Part shown: piece by piece, positions 10,401-19,260 of the stretch
How the letters are laid out: the number at the start of each line of letters is the position of its first letter
How positions within the stretch are numbered: position 1 is the stretch's first letter
Assembly: GCA_010015675.1 (NCBI GenBank)
Contig: ML977000.1
Span: 165,905-229,904, forward strand
Length of the DNA: 64,000 nt
Source: Byssothecium circinans
Lineage: Eukaryota > Ascomycota > Dothideomycetes > Pleosporales > Massarinaceae
Direction of reading: 5' to 3'
The notes under the pieces: generated by a model
Databases searched by the model: none
Seen by the model: only the letters and a program-made list of their open reading frames with translations
What the model was told of the DNA's origin: nothing
Position numbers and translations under genes: made by a program

Positions 10401-10639
10401 CCCTCTCCATCGAGAAGATTCGTGAAATCCCGAAACGGATCCGACTCGCCGGCGCCGGAGCCAGATTCATGATCTTCGTTCTCCATTTTCGCGATGGAGT
10501 CTTGCTGGGTAGACGAGGCAGTAGTGGGGTTCTCGTAGTGGTCAGACTGGCTTTCGTGGGCGGAGAGACGAGGAGACGGAGAGTCAAAGCTGCCGTCCCC
10601 ACCAAACAAGCCGCGAGCCAGCTTTGACAAGGTTTGCAT
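7463..10639 (-). CDS. Large disordered AT-hook protein, probably nuclear
   Basis: A single 1058-codon open frame starts at ATG 10639 (the frame is open further upstream but without an ATG). Most of it is low complexity and predicted disordered: Glu/Asp/Gln/Ser-rich to about residue 500, then a Gln/His/Pro/Tyr-rich segment, then an acidic Asp run. A compact, more conserved-looking region of about 100 residues follows (around 780-960), interrupted by an acidic insert. The C-terminus is strongly basic, with an AT-hook-like Arg-Gly-Pro-Gly-Arg-Pro-Lys-Gly near residue 988 and Ala/Lys repeats. Composition and the AT hook suggest DNA or chromatin binding. I do not recognise a named family, so role and partners are open. 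No introns are seen. Confidence 0.75.
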   Translation of the reverse strand: MQTLSKLARGLFGGDGSFDSPSPRLSAHESQSDHYENPTTASSTQQDSIAKMENEDHESGSGAGESDPFRDFTNLLDGEGVGNEEEIGVGLKEQLQKQMGDGVGGTEGEEMSEQIESRNPQDYDFPEVRQQTGRAVGDYEVETTTEPLESGDLRQHEQPHFVNKSNGEDDLPSRAPGHEMQLREQEQHLQRVEEGVVKSEPEPEPELEADDKMQLDENHDTDLHTPSENERTQSEQQPIHPKIKSEPNLDEHSSLQQLPESVLNQQDIVVNENSDSQQAVGQLPQPVDIMSLYTNINGEESGSASGSQEQFQMQQAPKSQSSSLNEDVNSYQPVEEPQAMDAVMLDLANVPSNQDDQMNQSQNQSPASSPDIAWVHGAHTSQQHATAPDDDLSSRDTAPEVSRRHEEPPKTPRLKLILNGHNDNASRGGGANGQKEMDALFKERKHPQRTLSPYQTSEAAVAQRNAVMRENIMVEKRIAQDSQLHVIPNLSETRYREFENQTPAFHRDVRQLREFQERSSGVAGRFHPESSSRTQSRVEGKRQVDQQHYVGHPQHYVQPYTFGQSHHKAYGNPYPPFDPMQLGQHPNVPYHNGNGPWNPEFFHGQMQMQGPGLYQQGYFNIPPPLPQHGFYMADRQPNIAHADPPNGLGKRKAAAELEDQRDEGLEIVSTDKEESSDEDDDDDEPLIHRVRRLQTPDPVFSHDSQHSRGGQFASSHSRPTQGVKHLPEEAVPRPTSAVGKMRPMPRRLPHRRSPTPNIEPDDFTAISWKLPTYAIDTAPNNSETGNQVIKVSLPGCIREPLLVSLDHPDQEIHLFRELFLPGQQSLAEPDPEPRRAILNFHHICVMVLDSYFAHQGGDVDAYAPHRQQHLPDANDEESGHDQGSSEDQDSADEQDTPRIENARGIDETDIYFATVDRWRAGLEVPIKKAYTLIRGPQEFTEIALDIIYYIKQHGMVDVQPKQRAERKDKGVKRGPQIKEEEDMEAKRGPGRPKGSGSKKAPAPATAKKSAPKSAKAGTWRGSKGVGSRAKPNELQSRKKAKTGKELTVSVMKKVGKRK

Positions 10640-11302
10640 GTAAACCGCTTCGCTGTTTGACCGCAGTACTCGTGACCTAATTTTATAATCACAGCTCGTC
10701 AATTGTATTAATATTGAGCCGTGAGTAGGAGAAGGAGGAAGAGGAGTACAGGAGTGGAGTGGAGGAGGGGGAGTTATATATTTAACGGTAGATAGCTAAG
10801 TAGGTAGACGTCTAGGTAGCGATAGCTAGCGTTCCTATTAGCTCTCTTGCAAATTTCTCTTACTTACAGCTGCTGGGCCGAGGTGACGCTGTATACGGAT
10901 AGCAGAGGCCGGCCTAATTCCGCGTGAAGTCTGCTTATATCGAGATTGGCATTTGGGAAGCTGGACTGGCACAGGGACTTGATCGTGAGGGATTGTAAGA
11001 GCGTTTGCACTAGGGATTAGTGTCCAGGTGAGAGAGATTTACTTTGGCCGAGGTGTGAAGCCAGATGGTTGCGGTAATTCAGGGGTAGGTGGCTGATGTT
11101 GACGCAGGTGAAAAGCGTTGAGAAGGATCGGAGAAGATGCTTATGATGTTTGAGTTTTGATTGAGATCGTTTTAGAGGATCGAGAAGTGGAGAGATAGGA
11201 GTCGAACGGCCGGATTGAATCCGCAGCAACCTCAGCTCTTCGTCCCATCTATTTTGATATCTTCGCCCCTGCGTCATTGACACAATTGTCGCAGTACCCC
11301 TA
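10640..11302. other. Intergenic, promoter of the AT-hook gene
   Basis: About 660 nt lie between the start of the AT-hook gene and the 3' end of CFD1. The left part is purine-rich on the + strand (GGAGGAGAAG-type words, 10725-10775) followed by a TAG/TAGCTA-rich stretch near 10790-10835. No coding segment is supported. Confidence 0.5.
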
Positions 11303-12307
11303 TCAATTCCTACTATGAATATCATCCACTAAGCTCTTCACCATCCCGCCAAACAAGGGCGCCAAACTACAATCCCTATACTTGTCCACCAACAGCCCCT
11401 CTTTCGTCCCTTCCTCTAGCTTCGCATCGACGTTCCCATCCTCAGCTCTCTCCGCCATCGTCTTCCCCCCAACAACCGTCCCCTTCGGATACACCGGCCT
11501 CACGCCCTCCTCCACCAACACCACAAATGCCGGATCAATCGGCACGCTCCCCAAAAACCCAACCCCAAACTCCTCCGCCATCACCTTCCCACCACCCTTG
11601 CTAAACACATACGTGCACTCACTGCAATTCGGACATACGAACCCCGCCATATTCTCCACGACACCCAGGACCCGTATCCCCGTCTTCTTGCAAAAGTTCA
11701 GCTCCTTCTTGACGTCCGAGACGGATATAGCTTGCGGGGTGGTGACGACGACGGCGCCAGCGAGTTGGTTCGGCGGGGACGTGGGCGCGGAGGTAGTTTT
11801 GAGGAGCGTTTCGAGGAGAGAGATGTGCTCATCCGAGGTACCAGGCGGCGTGTCGATAAGCAAAAAGTCGAGCGGTGGCCACAGAACGTCGGTGAGGAAT
11901 TGGCGCACCATTGCTGTCTTCTTGGGGCCGCGCCAGATGACGGCGTCGCTGCGGTTCGCGAGGATGAAGCCGAGGGACATGCATGATAGCGGTCCGATTT
12001 CCTTTCCTATATGCGTCCCGTTTCCATTTTCTCCACCATTTGTGATGGGGTTCGATGTGGATGGTGAGAGGGTTTGTCTATCGTGAACGGGGACCGGTAT
12101 CCATCCCCCAGGCGCCTGCCGTACTTTTTGCTCTTCTATTCCGAAGAAACGCGGTATTGACGGCCCTGTGAGATCTATATCAAGGACGCCGACGGAATGG
12201 CCTTGTAGGGAAAGCGTGAGGGCGAGTTGGGTGGTGATGCTCGATTTGCCTACCCCGCCTTTGCCGGAGAGGACGAGGATGATGTTTTTGATGTTATCAA
12301 GCGGCAT
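11303..12307 (-). CDS. CFD1: Cytosolic Fe-S cluster assembly P-loop ATPase Cfd1 (NUBP2)
   Basis: An intronless frame of 334 residues from ATG 12307. It is a Mrp/NBP35-type deviant P-loop NTPase: Gly-Lys-Gly-Gly-Val-Gly-Lys-Ser-Ser near residue 15, Asp-Ile-Asp-Leu-Thr-Gly-Pro-Ser switch, [10 protein letters not shown], and the cluster-binding Cys-Pro-Asn-Cys pair in the C-terminal half. In the family Cfd1 pairs with Nbp35 as the scaffold that assembles and transfers 4Fe-4S clusters to cytosolic and nuclear proteins, which include XPD- and polymerase-type targets. The short N-terminus without the four-Cys ferredoxin-like motif separates it from Nbp35, and the Cfd1-style Asp-Leu-Thr-Gly-Pro-Ser and Trp-Arg-Gly-Pro-Lys-Lys-Thr motifs favour Cfd1 over mitochondrial Ind1. 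A Gly/Asn-rich insert near residue 85 is lineage-specific. Confidence 0.92.
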   Translation of the reverse strand: MPLDNIKNIILVLSGKGGVGKSSITTQLALTLSLQGHSVGVLDIDLTGPSIPRFFGIEEQKVRQAPGGWIPVPVHDRQTLSPSTSNPITNGGENGNGTHIGKEIGPLSCMSLGFILANRSDAVIWRGPKKTAMVRQFLTDVLWPPLDFLLIDTPPGTSDEHISLLETLLKTTSAPTSPPNQLAGAVVVTTPQAISVSDVKKELNFCKKTGIRVLGVVENMAGFVCPNCSECTYVFSKGGGKVMAEEFGVGFLGSVPIDPAFVVLVEEGVRPVYPKGTVVGGKTMAERAEDGNVDAKLEEGTKEGLLVDKYRDCSLAPLFGGMVKSLVDDIHSRN

Positions 12308-12702
12308 GCTGTCAATCTGGTTCGGCTTTCTTCGTATAGTATAGGTGGGAAGGCGGGGGAGAGGAACAGGCGCGAGTGAACAGCATCGTGTTGTAGAGAT
12401 GGAGCAGCTTAGCAATCGAGGGGAGAAGAAAAAAGTGGCGGCGAGCGAGCGCGAAACGCGGCTGGATGCGTTGTACGAAACGGGCAAGTCTAAGCGCTAA
12501 ACCCTACAGCACTTTCTTACATCTTCACATCTACTCAATCTCAAAGAAACATGCAGCACAAAAAACCCCAACCTTCCCAAGCAAGAATAAATACAATTAA
12601 AAGAGCGTATATAGTTAGTCCAGAATCCCCAAAACCCCCCTCAACCCCTCGTAAACATCCTCATCCCATCCCATCCCCTCCCCTCCCTAACCATCCACCC
12701 GT
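12308..12702. other. Intergenic between CFD1 and the secreted-protein gene
   Basis: The right part (12600-12700) is C/A-rich with CCCATCC words and is the 3' flank of the secreted-protein gene. The left part is the CFD1 promoter. No gene is seen. Confidence 0.5.
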
Positions 12703-13152
12703 CTACCCCGAATAAGGACAAGACCACTCAATCACTACCCCAGCCTGCCACAACCCGCAAGAATGCGTACTCTGCTTCTTCCCTCCATACCCCTCGTTGC
12801 ACGTGCTCAGCATCTGCGCCGGCTTCCCATCCGCACCCAGCCTCCACAGCTCAGGGGTGCGCTCGCCACAGCCCTGGTACATGAGTTTGTCGCTGCCCTG
12901 GTCGAAGGGGATGCCGCAGGGGTTGGTTTTAGTGCCTTGGGCGAGCGTGAGGTACTTTCCGTAGCAGACGTCCTGGCCGGCGTGCCAGGTGATTTTGGCA
13001 CCCGTGGTGCGGCCGATGAAGACCCAGTTGTTGTCGCCGCGGGCGTCGAGGGCGGACGTGGTGAGGGTGGAGGGGGTGGTGGTTGGGGCGGCTGTGGCGC
13101 CGGTGGAGAGGAGGGCGGTGAGGAAGGGAGCGATGAGGGTGAAGGACTTCAT
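12703..13152 (-). CDS. Small secreted cysteine-containing protein
   Basis: A 149-codon single-exon frame from ATG 13152. The N-terminus is a textbook signal peptide (Lys-Ser-Phe, then a hydrophobic core, ending near Ala-Thr-Ala-Ala at residues 19-22), followed by a Thr/Ser-rich linker and a mature domain with six cysteines, suggesting three disulfides. Trp, Gly and Tyr are frequent (Asn-Trp-Val-Phe-Ile-Gly). Size, secretion signal and even cysteine number fit the broad class of fungal small secreted proteins, some of which are effectors or antimicrobial. I do not recognise a family and infer no target. Expression cannot be judged from sequence. Confidence 0.7.
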   Translation of the reverse strand: MKSFTLIAPFLTALLSTGATAAPTTTPSTLTTSALDARGDNNWVFIGRTTGAKITWHAGQDVCYGKYLTLAQGTKTNPCGIPFDQGSDKLMYQGCGERTPELWRLGADGKPAQMLSTCNEGYGGKKQSTHSCGLWQAGVVIEWSCPYSG

Positions 13153-14132
13153 TTTGTAGGTGGTGGACCGGTTGGAAAGAAGCGAGTGTGGATCGTGGAT
13201 GAATGAGTGAAAGTGAATGTAAGTGAAGTGAAGATATGAAAGTAAGTGTTTGAGTTTGATACTCTCGTCCAGAGAACTTCTTGAAGCTTTATACTTCTCA
13301 GCACCTGTATTGACCAACTTATTTTACTCCCGTAAATTGTCCAGTCCGTATGTCCGCATCATCATATCAGCATCAGCATCGTGGGATGCAAGTCTCCTGC
13401 TTTGTACAACAAGACGCAACAATTTCATTTGAGAGGAAGCAACGCCACTACAGCGGTTAACTCACGTGGGTTCCCATTTGATAAAACATAAGCATAAGTA
13501 TCAGCATCTCCGCGATGAGATCATCAACCCTAGGTAATACCCCGACGCTAATGTAGCCCTGTGCAGCTCTTAAAGTGAGCTTAAGGTTATATTTTGATTA
13601 TTAACCCCGGAGATAATTCTTCCCAATAAGCAGGGGATGTGTTTATGTCCATCAGCACTCGGCAACACCTTGCTCGTAAAAATTAACTTAGATGGGTTCA
13701 AGCACGCACACAACGAATAGGCTTTGGGCAGTGCAGGAAAGGGGTCGTCGGGCCATACCGTATGAGACGGGATGCTCCAGGAGAAAGCGAGAGAACACCA
13801 GCATGTATAATGAGGGCGACTGAACTACTTAAATTGTGAATGGAAGGGTGTTTTAGAAGTGAGTGACTGAGAACCAACATGTATAATGAGGGCGACTGAA
13901 CTACTTAAATTGTGAATGGAAGGGTGTTTTAGAAGTGAGTGACTGAGAACCAACATGTATAATGAGACAATGACCATTTTGAATAGTGAATGAACATGGA
14001 CCTCCACAGCATGGAATGGCCACCTCAGCCCATTAGAAAGTATCAGCCGGAAAAGAAAAATCATCGACTCTCCCCATTCCAAAAACAATTTTCCCATCCA
14101 CGCCCTGCACTAAAATTTAATCATGTCGGGAT
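13153..14132. other. Intergenic, moderately AT-rich
   Basis: This is the promoter of the secreted-protein gene on the left and the 3' flank of the S-adenosylmethionine decarboxylase gene on the right. It contains the 76-bp tandem repeat listed separately. No gene is supported. Confidence 0.55.
13802..13966. repeat. Tandem repeat, 76-bp unit, two full copies plus a stub
   Basis: The word CATGTATAATGAG begins at 13802, 13878 and 13954, exactly 76 bp apart. The two full units are almost identical, and the third breaks off after about 13 bases. The near identity points to a recent duplication. Confidence 0.9.
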
Positions 14133-15716
14133 CTAAGCCATGATCTCACCCAGTCTCGGCTTACCGCCCTTCCAATCGTCCCTCTCATAGTACCTAAAGA
14201 CCAAGTCGTACCCATCCAGGTTGTGCACGATACGATCAACCCGCCTGTAACCAGGGATGGTCTCCATGCGCTTGCTCTTGCTAGCAGTCTTGCTCACAGC
14301 GTCCTCGCTAGGCTTACCTTCAAAAAGCGTAACACTGAATCTACCAGGCTTGAAGATACCAGCAACGTGCTCGACAATATCGGCAGTCTCGCGACCAGAC
14401 TGATGAGCAGGAACATTGGTCTCGAAGGAGGCGTAGGAGCATTGCGGCTCGGGAGTGACGTGAACGGTGAAGTAATGGGTAGCATCAGAGCCCTTCTTCG
14501 ATCCGTTGACAGCACCACCTGGAGCCGGGATGACGCCGTTGGCAGAGAAGCCACAGGGAGTGAACAGGTAAGAGTCGATACGGGCGTCCGGGTACTTGGA
14601 AGTAGGGTAGACGTCAGCTAGACCACAAGTGTCAGACACGACAGTGCCCAGAGTGTGACCCTCAGTTGTTAGCTCCTCCGGGAAGGTGAGCGGCTCATTG
14701 TCTGCGTTCAAGCCGGAATGGTCAGATGATGTTTGTTCGAACACATCAAAGCTGTCCTCCGACCGGGCGGGGTTAAGTAAAGTCGAGCCACCGAGGCTTC
14801 CATTCTTCTCCTCTGGAATAGAGCCAAGGGATGAAATAGCATTCTTGCGAGCCTCACGAGCTTTTTGGACAAAACGACCTTCCGCGACCGCACTCGCGTC
14901 CTCTAGATAGAACTGACGGGCGTTCTTCTCATCGAGATCAGTCATGAGCATCTCCAAAGTCTCGTCGCCCTCTTCGTCCGTCTTCTGCTCCGGGAGCAGC
15001 CGCTGAGGGTGGCTAACATACTTAGTCTCCGTCTCAAGAATCTCTCGGTCCGGGCTAGGGGGCGGAGTCAAGCTAGTGTCCGGACCGGTGATGTACAGGT
15101 ACCAGTGCTCGCCGTTCATCTTGCCAATCATATAGGCACTACCGCCCTGGAAGCGCTGATCCAGGTAGCGGACCTCGTCACGCCAGCTGCGGTGAGGTCC
15201 GCGCTGCTGGTCGGGAAAGAGATAGTTCTTCCTGCTGTAGAAGACACGGTACGGAGTAGCAGCGGCTGGAACACAGTGAGCAGGCTGCGCAGCGATGTGG
15301 GGAAAGCCCGCATCAAGGGCGGCAATCTCCAACAGGCGAGGAAGGCCCCAAAGCAGGGTGGTTGTGCCACAGGTCTTGAGAACCACCTTGTGTGGGAAGA
15401 CGAACATGCTGGATTCGGACAGAAGGTACGCATCCACGTGGTCGGATTCAATGACGGAGAGGACCTTGCAGTTGACGAGGTCGAGCATCTCTTTCCAGGT
15501 CTCAGCAGACACAGCTTTGAGGCCGAGCGGACCGGCGCGACCGGGGAGGTCGGTAGCAGACGAGCTGAACCATACTTCTAGGAGCTTCTCGGGACCTTCA
15601 AAAGCATTGCTTGAGTCAAGGTCGATAGTGGCCTCCTTGTTGATGGTCAAATGCGGCGTTCCGATATGCGAGGATGGAGACGCGGTGTAGTTTGGGGGGA
15701 TCTCAGCAGCAACCAT
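14133..15716 (-). CDS. spe2: S-adenosylmethionine decarboxylase proenzyme
   Basis: A single frame of 527 residues from ATG 15716. The enzyme makes decarboxylated AdoMet, the aminopropyl donor for spermidine and spermine. Family motifs are clear: Phe-Glu-Gly-Pro-Glu-Lys-Leu-Leu-Glu-Val-Trp-Phe near residue 39 (Glu40 acts in the active site), the self-cleavage site Leu-Ser-Glu-Ser-Ser-Met-Phe-Val with Ser102 becoming the pyruvoyl group, Lys-Thr-Cys-Gly-Thr-Thr with the proton donor Cys at about 116, and Pro-Glu-Pro-Gln-Cys-Ser-Tyr-Ala-Ser-Phe-Glu-Thr-Asn in the C-terminal half. It is longer than animal homologues (about 334) because of acidic and Ser-rich inserts around residues 215-330, as is common in filamentous fungi. 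A spliced 17-codon upstream ORF lies in the leader and may set translation, as in other eukaryotic AdoMet decarboxylases. Confidence 0.93.
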   Translation of the reverse strand: MVAAEIPPNYTASPSSHIGTPHLTINKEATIDLDSSNAFEGPEKLLEVWFSSSATDLPGRAGPLGLKAVSAETWKEMLDLVNCKVLSVIESDHVDAYLLSESSMFVFPHKVVLKTCGTTTLLWGLPRLLEIAALDAGFPHIAAQPAHCVPAAATPYRVFYSRKNYLFPDQQRGPHRSWRDEVRYLDQRFQGGSAYMIGKMNGEHWYLYITGPDTSLTPPPSPDREILETETKYVSHPQRLLPEQKTDEEGDETLEMLMTDLDEKNARQFYLEDASAVAEGRFVQKAREARKNAISSLGSIPEEKNGSLGGSTLLNPARSEDSFDVFEQTSSDHSGLNADNEPLTFPEELTTEGHTLGTVVSDTCGLADVYPTSKYPDARIDSYLFTPCGFSANGVIPAPGGAVNGSKKGSDATHYFTVHVTPEPQCSYASFETNVPAHQSGRETADIVEHVAGIFKPGRFSVTLFEGKPSEDAVSKTASKSKRMETIPGYRRVDRIVHNLDGYDLVFRYYERDDWKGGKPRLGEIMA

Positions 15717-16132
15717 CTCTTGACTACTGGTGTGCAACTACACAGATTGCTTGACGTTGGTATGAGAATTGTTTGTATCAACAGGCTATCAGACGGTGGT
15801 GGATTGGCTGTTGGCGGTGAAGCACAATCTGCCGCTCAGACAAGCAATGCGGTGCTCGCCTGAGAAGAGAAGGCCCACAGGAGGGAGAGCTTGTGTGGGC
15901 TGGCGGCTGCCAGCTACAATGATCGAGGGCGGATAACGTCCGGGTGGGCGTTAGGGAGGTCGGGCGGAGAGGGGAATAAACGAGGCTTTTCGCCGGGAAA
16001 TGTTGTCAGACGCTGTGGTCCTCGGACAACCAGATTCCGATACCCTGGGGAAGTATCGGGTCTAGCAGACGAGGATCTGCTCGTGGGGAAATGGGTATGG
16101 GGGTAGGTGGGAGTAGCGGGTGTTATCTGGGC

Positions 16133-16265
16133 CTGAGAAGGTCAGCGCTGTACTATGCGAGGCGTGGCTACAAGTTTCCGGAAGGTAGTGAGTGCTGAGG
16201 ACTGCTGTTGGGTGAACTCACTTCGCAGGCTTGGACAGAAAGCGTACGAGGTCCTCTTGACGCAT
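16133..16265 (-). promoter_or_regulatory. Candidate spliced upstream ORF in the AdoMet decarboxylase leader
   Basis: On the minus strand the only ATG between 15717 and 16265 is at 16265. It opens a 14-codon exon segment (Met-Arg-Gln-Glu-Asp-Leu-Val-Arg-Phe-Leu-Ser-Lys-Pro-Ala) that meets a perfect GTGAGT donor at 16221. A CTGAC branch site and TTCTCAG acceptor end the intron at 16133. Splicing gives a 17-residue peptide ending Lys-Pro-Arg-stop; without splicing it stops one codon after the donor. AdoMet decarboxylase mRNAs in animals and plants carry peptide uORFs that mediate polyamine control; that this one does so is inference. Confidence 0.5.
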
Positions 16266-17134
16266 AGAAGATGGTAGGGTCGGCAACAGAAGTGGGCTGC
16301 GGGCTGCTATAGCCTATGCAGTAGTATGGCGCGTGGTGACTGAGTCCGCCAGCTTGTCGATTGCAATTGGGGTTGCGGAAGACGGAAGTGTTGCAGGACT
16401 GTCTGCACAATCAGCGGTCTGTGTCTGCGTCTGTCTGCGGGTGGGACAGGAACACGCCGTGGCGGTGATGCAACCGGTGTACGTACTGTGCAGAGGAGAC
16501 GCGAGGTTTCGATGCACAGTGTGGGAGTGTTGATGGTCGTTGTGGCGTGCAGGCGGTGAGGTGTGAAAGTTTGGTGGACGAATTTTCGAAGGTGCGTGAT
16601 TTTGCCTGACGACGTCAGGCACGAGTGGCTGGTGCTGGCATTCACGCGACAGCCCAACCGACGCCGGTGCCTCCAGACGAACCCGACCGTGTTGACTTAG
16701 TCACTTCGCTCACGCACTCCCCGCTATTCATATAACCATCGCTATGCATCGGGCCTCTGTTTTTCTGCACCGCCCGCCAGGTTGGAGGTCTCAGGCCAGA
16801 GGAAAGCCTGTGTATATCACTCATCTCATGTATAATACGCGTCGTTGCCCAATATACTAGTGATGAAACCACCCAACGAAACGGCATACCCCACAACTCC
16901 ACTATACACATACCCACCCATACATTACTCTATTATGCCTCGCCTCTTCCCAATTGCCGTATGCACCGCAACACCTGCATCCTCCGCTCCCACCTGGGCA
17001 ACCCAGCACGCACTACAGCTCCAAGGCTGCACCGCGCTGCCTCTCTTTTGCCCCATCTATGCCTCGAAGTGTCCGTCCCAAGCCATATGCGCATAACAAT
17101 GCTGCACTATAGCTATAGCTGTCATCTACGGATG
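16266..17134. other. Intergenic, AdoMet decarboxylase promoter and 3' flank of the hydrolase gene
   Basis: Several overlapping frames without codon bias exist on the minus strand (16307-16657), but none is supported. A GTGTCTGTGTCTG-rich stretch near 16415-16440 and CCCACC-rich words near 16905 are the only compositional features noted. Confidence 0.45.
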
Positions 17135-19260
17135 TTATCGTCGGAGCCGCGGTGAATGTAGTGAAGTTGCCGGAGTGGGAAGGTTGACAAAAGAGGACTG
17201 CGACAGGACGGTACCAAAGAACTCGCGCATATCCGGTACGAGCTGGTCTGGCGCCTCCCACGCTGCGAGCGATGCTGGACGCTGGTGCCGCTTTACCCAG
17301 GAGACAGGCCACGATGCGCTTCCCCACATGACTGGTGACGCACCGCTGTAGCTGTTGCGCCCTCGAAAGGAGCTTATCCCGAGCGGCACGCTGCAGTAGG
17401 AAGAGTTCAGAGGCGAATCTGGCCCACCATCTATATGTGCACGCCGCAGCCATCTGAGCGAAGCCTCAGGGCCGGGAAGCCACTGCATCATGGTGAAAGT
17501 GATCACTTCGGTTGGCGACCACAAGTAGTCCTTTACGTGTGCCTTATTCTCGCTCTCGCGCGGACTCAGAGTTTGCTCAGAGACCTCGATGATGTCGGAG
17601 AGACTACCGTTGCTTTGTGATGAGTGCCTGTTGTGCGCCTCTTGCATTTCCAGTTCAACTGGCGAGAGAAACGGCGACCGGGAGCGCGACGTTACTAGCG
17701 ATTGTGAAGGTGCTCGTGTGTGAATAACATCCAGCATACCAGCGAGCAGACCGATCGGCGAGTCGCACAGCGAGTACGCGAGGGTCCGCGGGCGGTGGGA
17801 ATAGAGGCGTGAAAAGGCAGTACCTAGCGGGTCTCGAGAGTATGGTAAGCTGTGTGTAGTAGCCCCGTCCTCTAGTCCACGTTCTACGGATGAATCGACC
17901 TCGGAGGGCGTGTAGCCAAAGCTAAGTACCGGAATCCTGGCCCGTGTAAATTTTGCGAGCCAATACTTGAGAAAAGCCACCGGACTCTGCCTCAACGTCG
18001 GTTCCACAAACGATGGATTCACTGTATGGACAGCAGCGCAGTGTAGTGAGTGGTTCAAAGCCAAGGCTCGACAGATGCTGAAGCCCCTACTGTTGTCAGT
18101 GATCAGTGTTGTTGAAATGATCGAGTCACCTACCATCCGGTTCCTTGAGCAACATAGTGCTCATAGCCTAACCTCTTCATCACCCCATCGAAAGCCTCCG
18201 CCGTCTCCTTCAGCCCAAGCCCCTCCATCGGACTCGCATCGCTAAATGCAAAACCCGGAATACTAGGAGCTACTACATGGAAAGCCTGCTGCGCACCACC
18301 TCCAAAACTCGGTAGACTTTGCGGATCCGTGAGCGCGTCTACGATCTTCTCGACCTCGATGAAGGACGACGGCCAGGTATGGCAGAAGAGGAGAGGTATT
18401 GCATTGGTATGCTTGGAGCGTCTGTGAACGAAATGTATGCGGAGGGATTGTGATTGTCCAGTATCCAGGTGACCGTCCGATGATAACGATGATGGAAGGG
18501 CAATGGCCGTACGGAATTGTGGAAGAGTGGTGTTGAAATGCGCCTCCTGGGTTCTCCAGTCGTAAGTCTCGAGCCTATGGGCGCGTCAGTTGACTTCTTA
18601 ATAGGTGTACTTCGGACATGATGTATTTGATATGGATGCGCCTGCGGCCTCGTGCCAGCTCGTCACTTGCCAAACTGTAGATCTAGACAATGGTCTAGTC
18701 TCCACATGTCTTGAGATCTGTCTGAATGCTCTATTCCAGCAAGAGATCTGCTTCTCAACGTTGTTGCGATGGTTGTTCCTCTTCCTATCCAAGAAACAAC
18801 CCCCACCCCTGACGCCGACCTCAACGCACAGCCAACAGCAAACAAAAACAGTCCCTTTTCCAACAGCCCGATGACGACTAGAACCAAGACTACTGCGCCG
18901 TAGAGTCTGCTATGAAGCGATTCCACAGGCGGTACAGAACAGATATAGACCTACCAAAAATCCAGCAACGGCTCCAACACCGCCTTCGGCGTCCCAAGTT
19001 CCCACCGCCTCTGCTCCCCTAGATCCAACTCCCGCGGCAACCGTGTTAATTCCAGCTTCCGCCGCGTAAGCCCGAGGTAATGGGACGAAACCTGCGATTT
19101 AAAAGGAACATTAGCACGCCTTCTCCAACAACACTGAAAAAACGCAAACGTCGAACTGACTAGAGCTACGATGGGATAGAGATATGGACAGATAACGTAC
19201 GTGCATGGAGTACGGCATAATAGCCTCTGGCCCATCTTCGTCATTCGGCGTTGGGTCCAT
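17135..19260 (-). CDS. Epoxide hydrolase-like alpha/beta-hydrolase, catalytic residues lost
   Basis: Four exons on the minus strand, 19260..19201, 19091..18955, 18574..18134 and 18086..17135, all phase-consistent, give 529 residues. The order matches the epoxide hydrolase N-terminal (EHN) family: an EHN domain with Tyr-Asp-Trp-Arg-Thr-Gln-Glu-Ala (residues ~69-76) and Pro-Gln-Phe, a Cys-His-Thr-Trp-Pro-Ser-Ser-Phe segment where active enzymes have His-Gly-Trp-Pro-Gly-Ser, then the nucleophile elbow. Active members read Gly-Gly-Asp-Trp-Gly at the elbow; here it is Gly-Thr-Gly-Trp-Gly, so the nucleophilic Asp is replaced by Gly212. Near the C-terminus the usual Gly-His-Phe-Ala-Ala-Leu-Glu is replaced by Ala-Ser-Leu-Ala-Ala-Trp-Glu, so the catalytic His is missing too. 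The frame is otherwise intact, so this looks like a maintained non-hydrolytic member. An insert rich in Ser (residues ~330-400) is unusual. Confidence 0.75.

Noticed and set aside
7501..10692. Many long frames opposite or within the AT-hook gene
   Set aside because: They are shadows of a long GC-rich coding region in other frames, with no independent start, splice or family evidence.
12308..12487. Mitochondrial presequence-like extension of CFD1
   Set aside because: The extended frame looks like a targeting sequence (Arg/Ser/Leu-rich), but no ATG opens it, and Cfd1 proteins are cytosolic and start at the Met before the P-loop strand.
13153..13317. 55-residue N-terminal extension of the secreted protein
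   Set aside because: It would bury the signal peptide and has no ATG at its left end. ATG 13152 places the hydrophobic core at the N-terminus.
15717..15737. Seven-codon N-terminal extension of AdoMet decarboxylase
   Set aside because: The upstream codon is TTG; ATG 15716 is the first real start.
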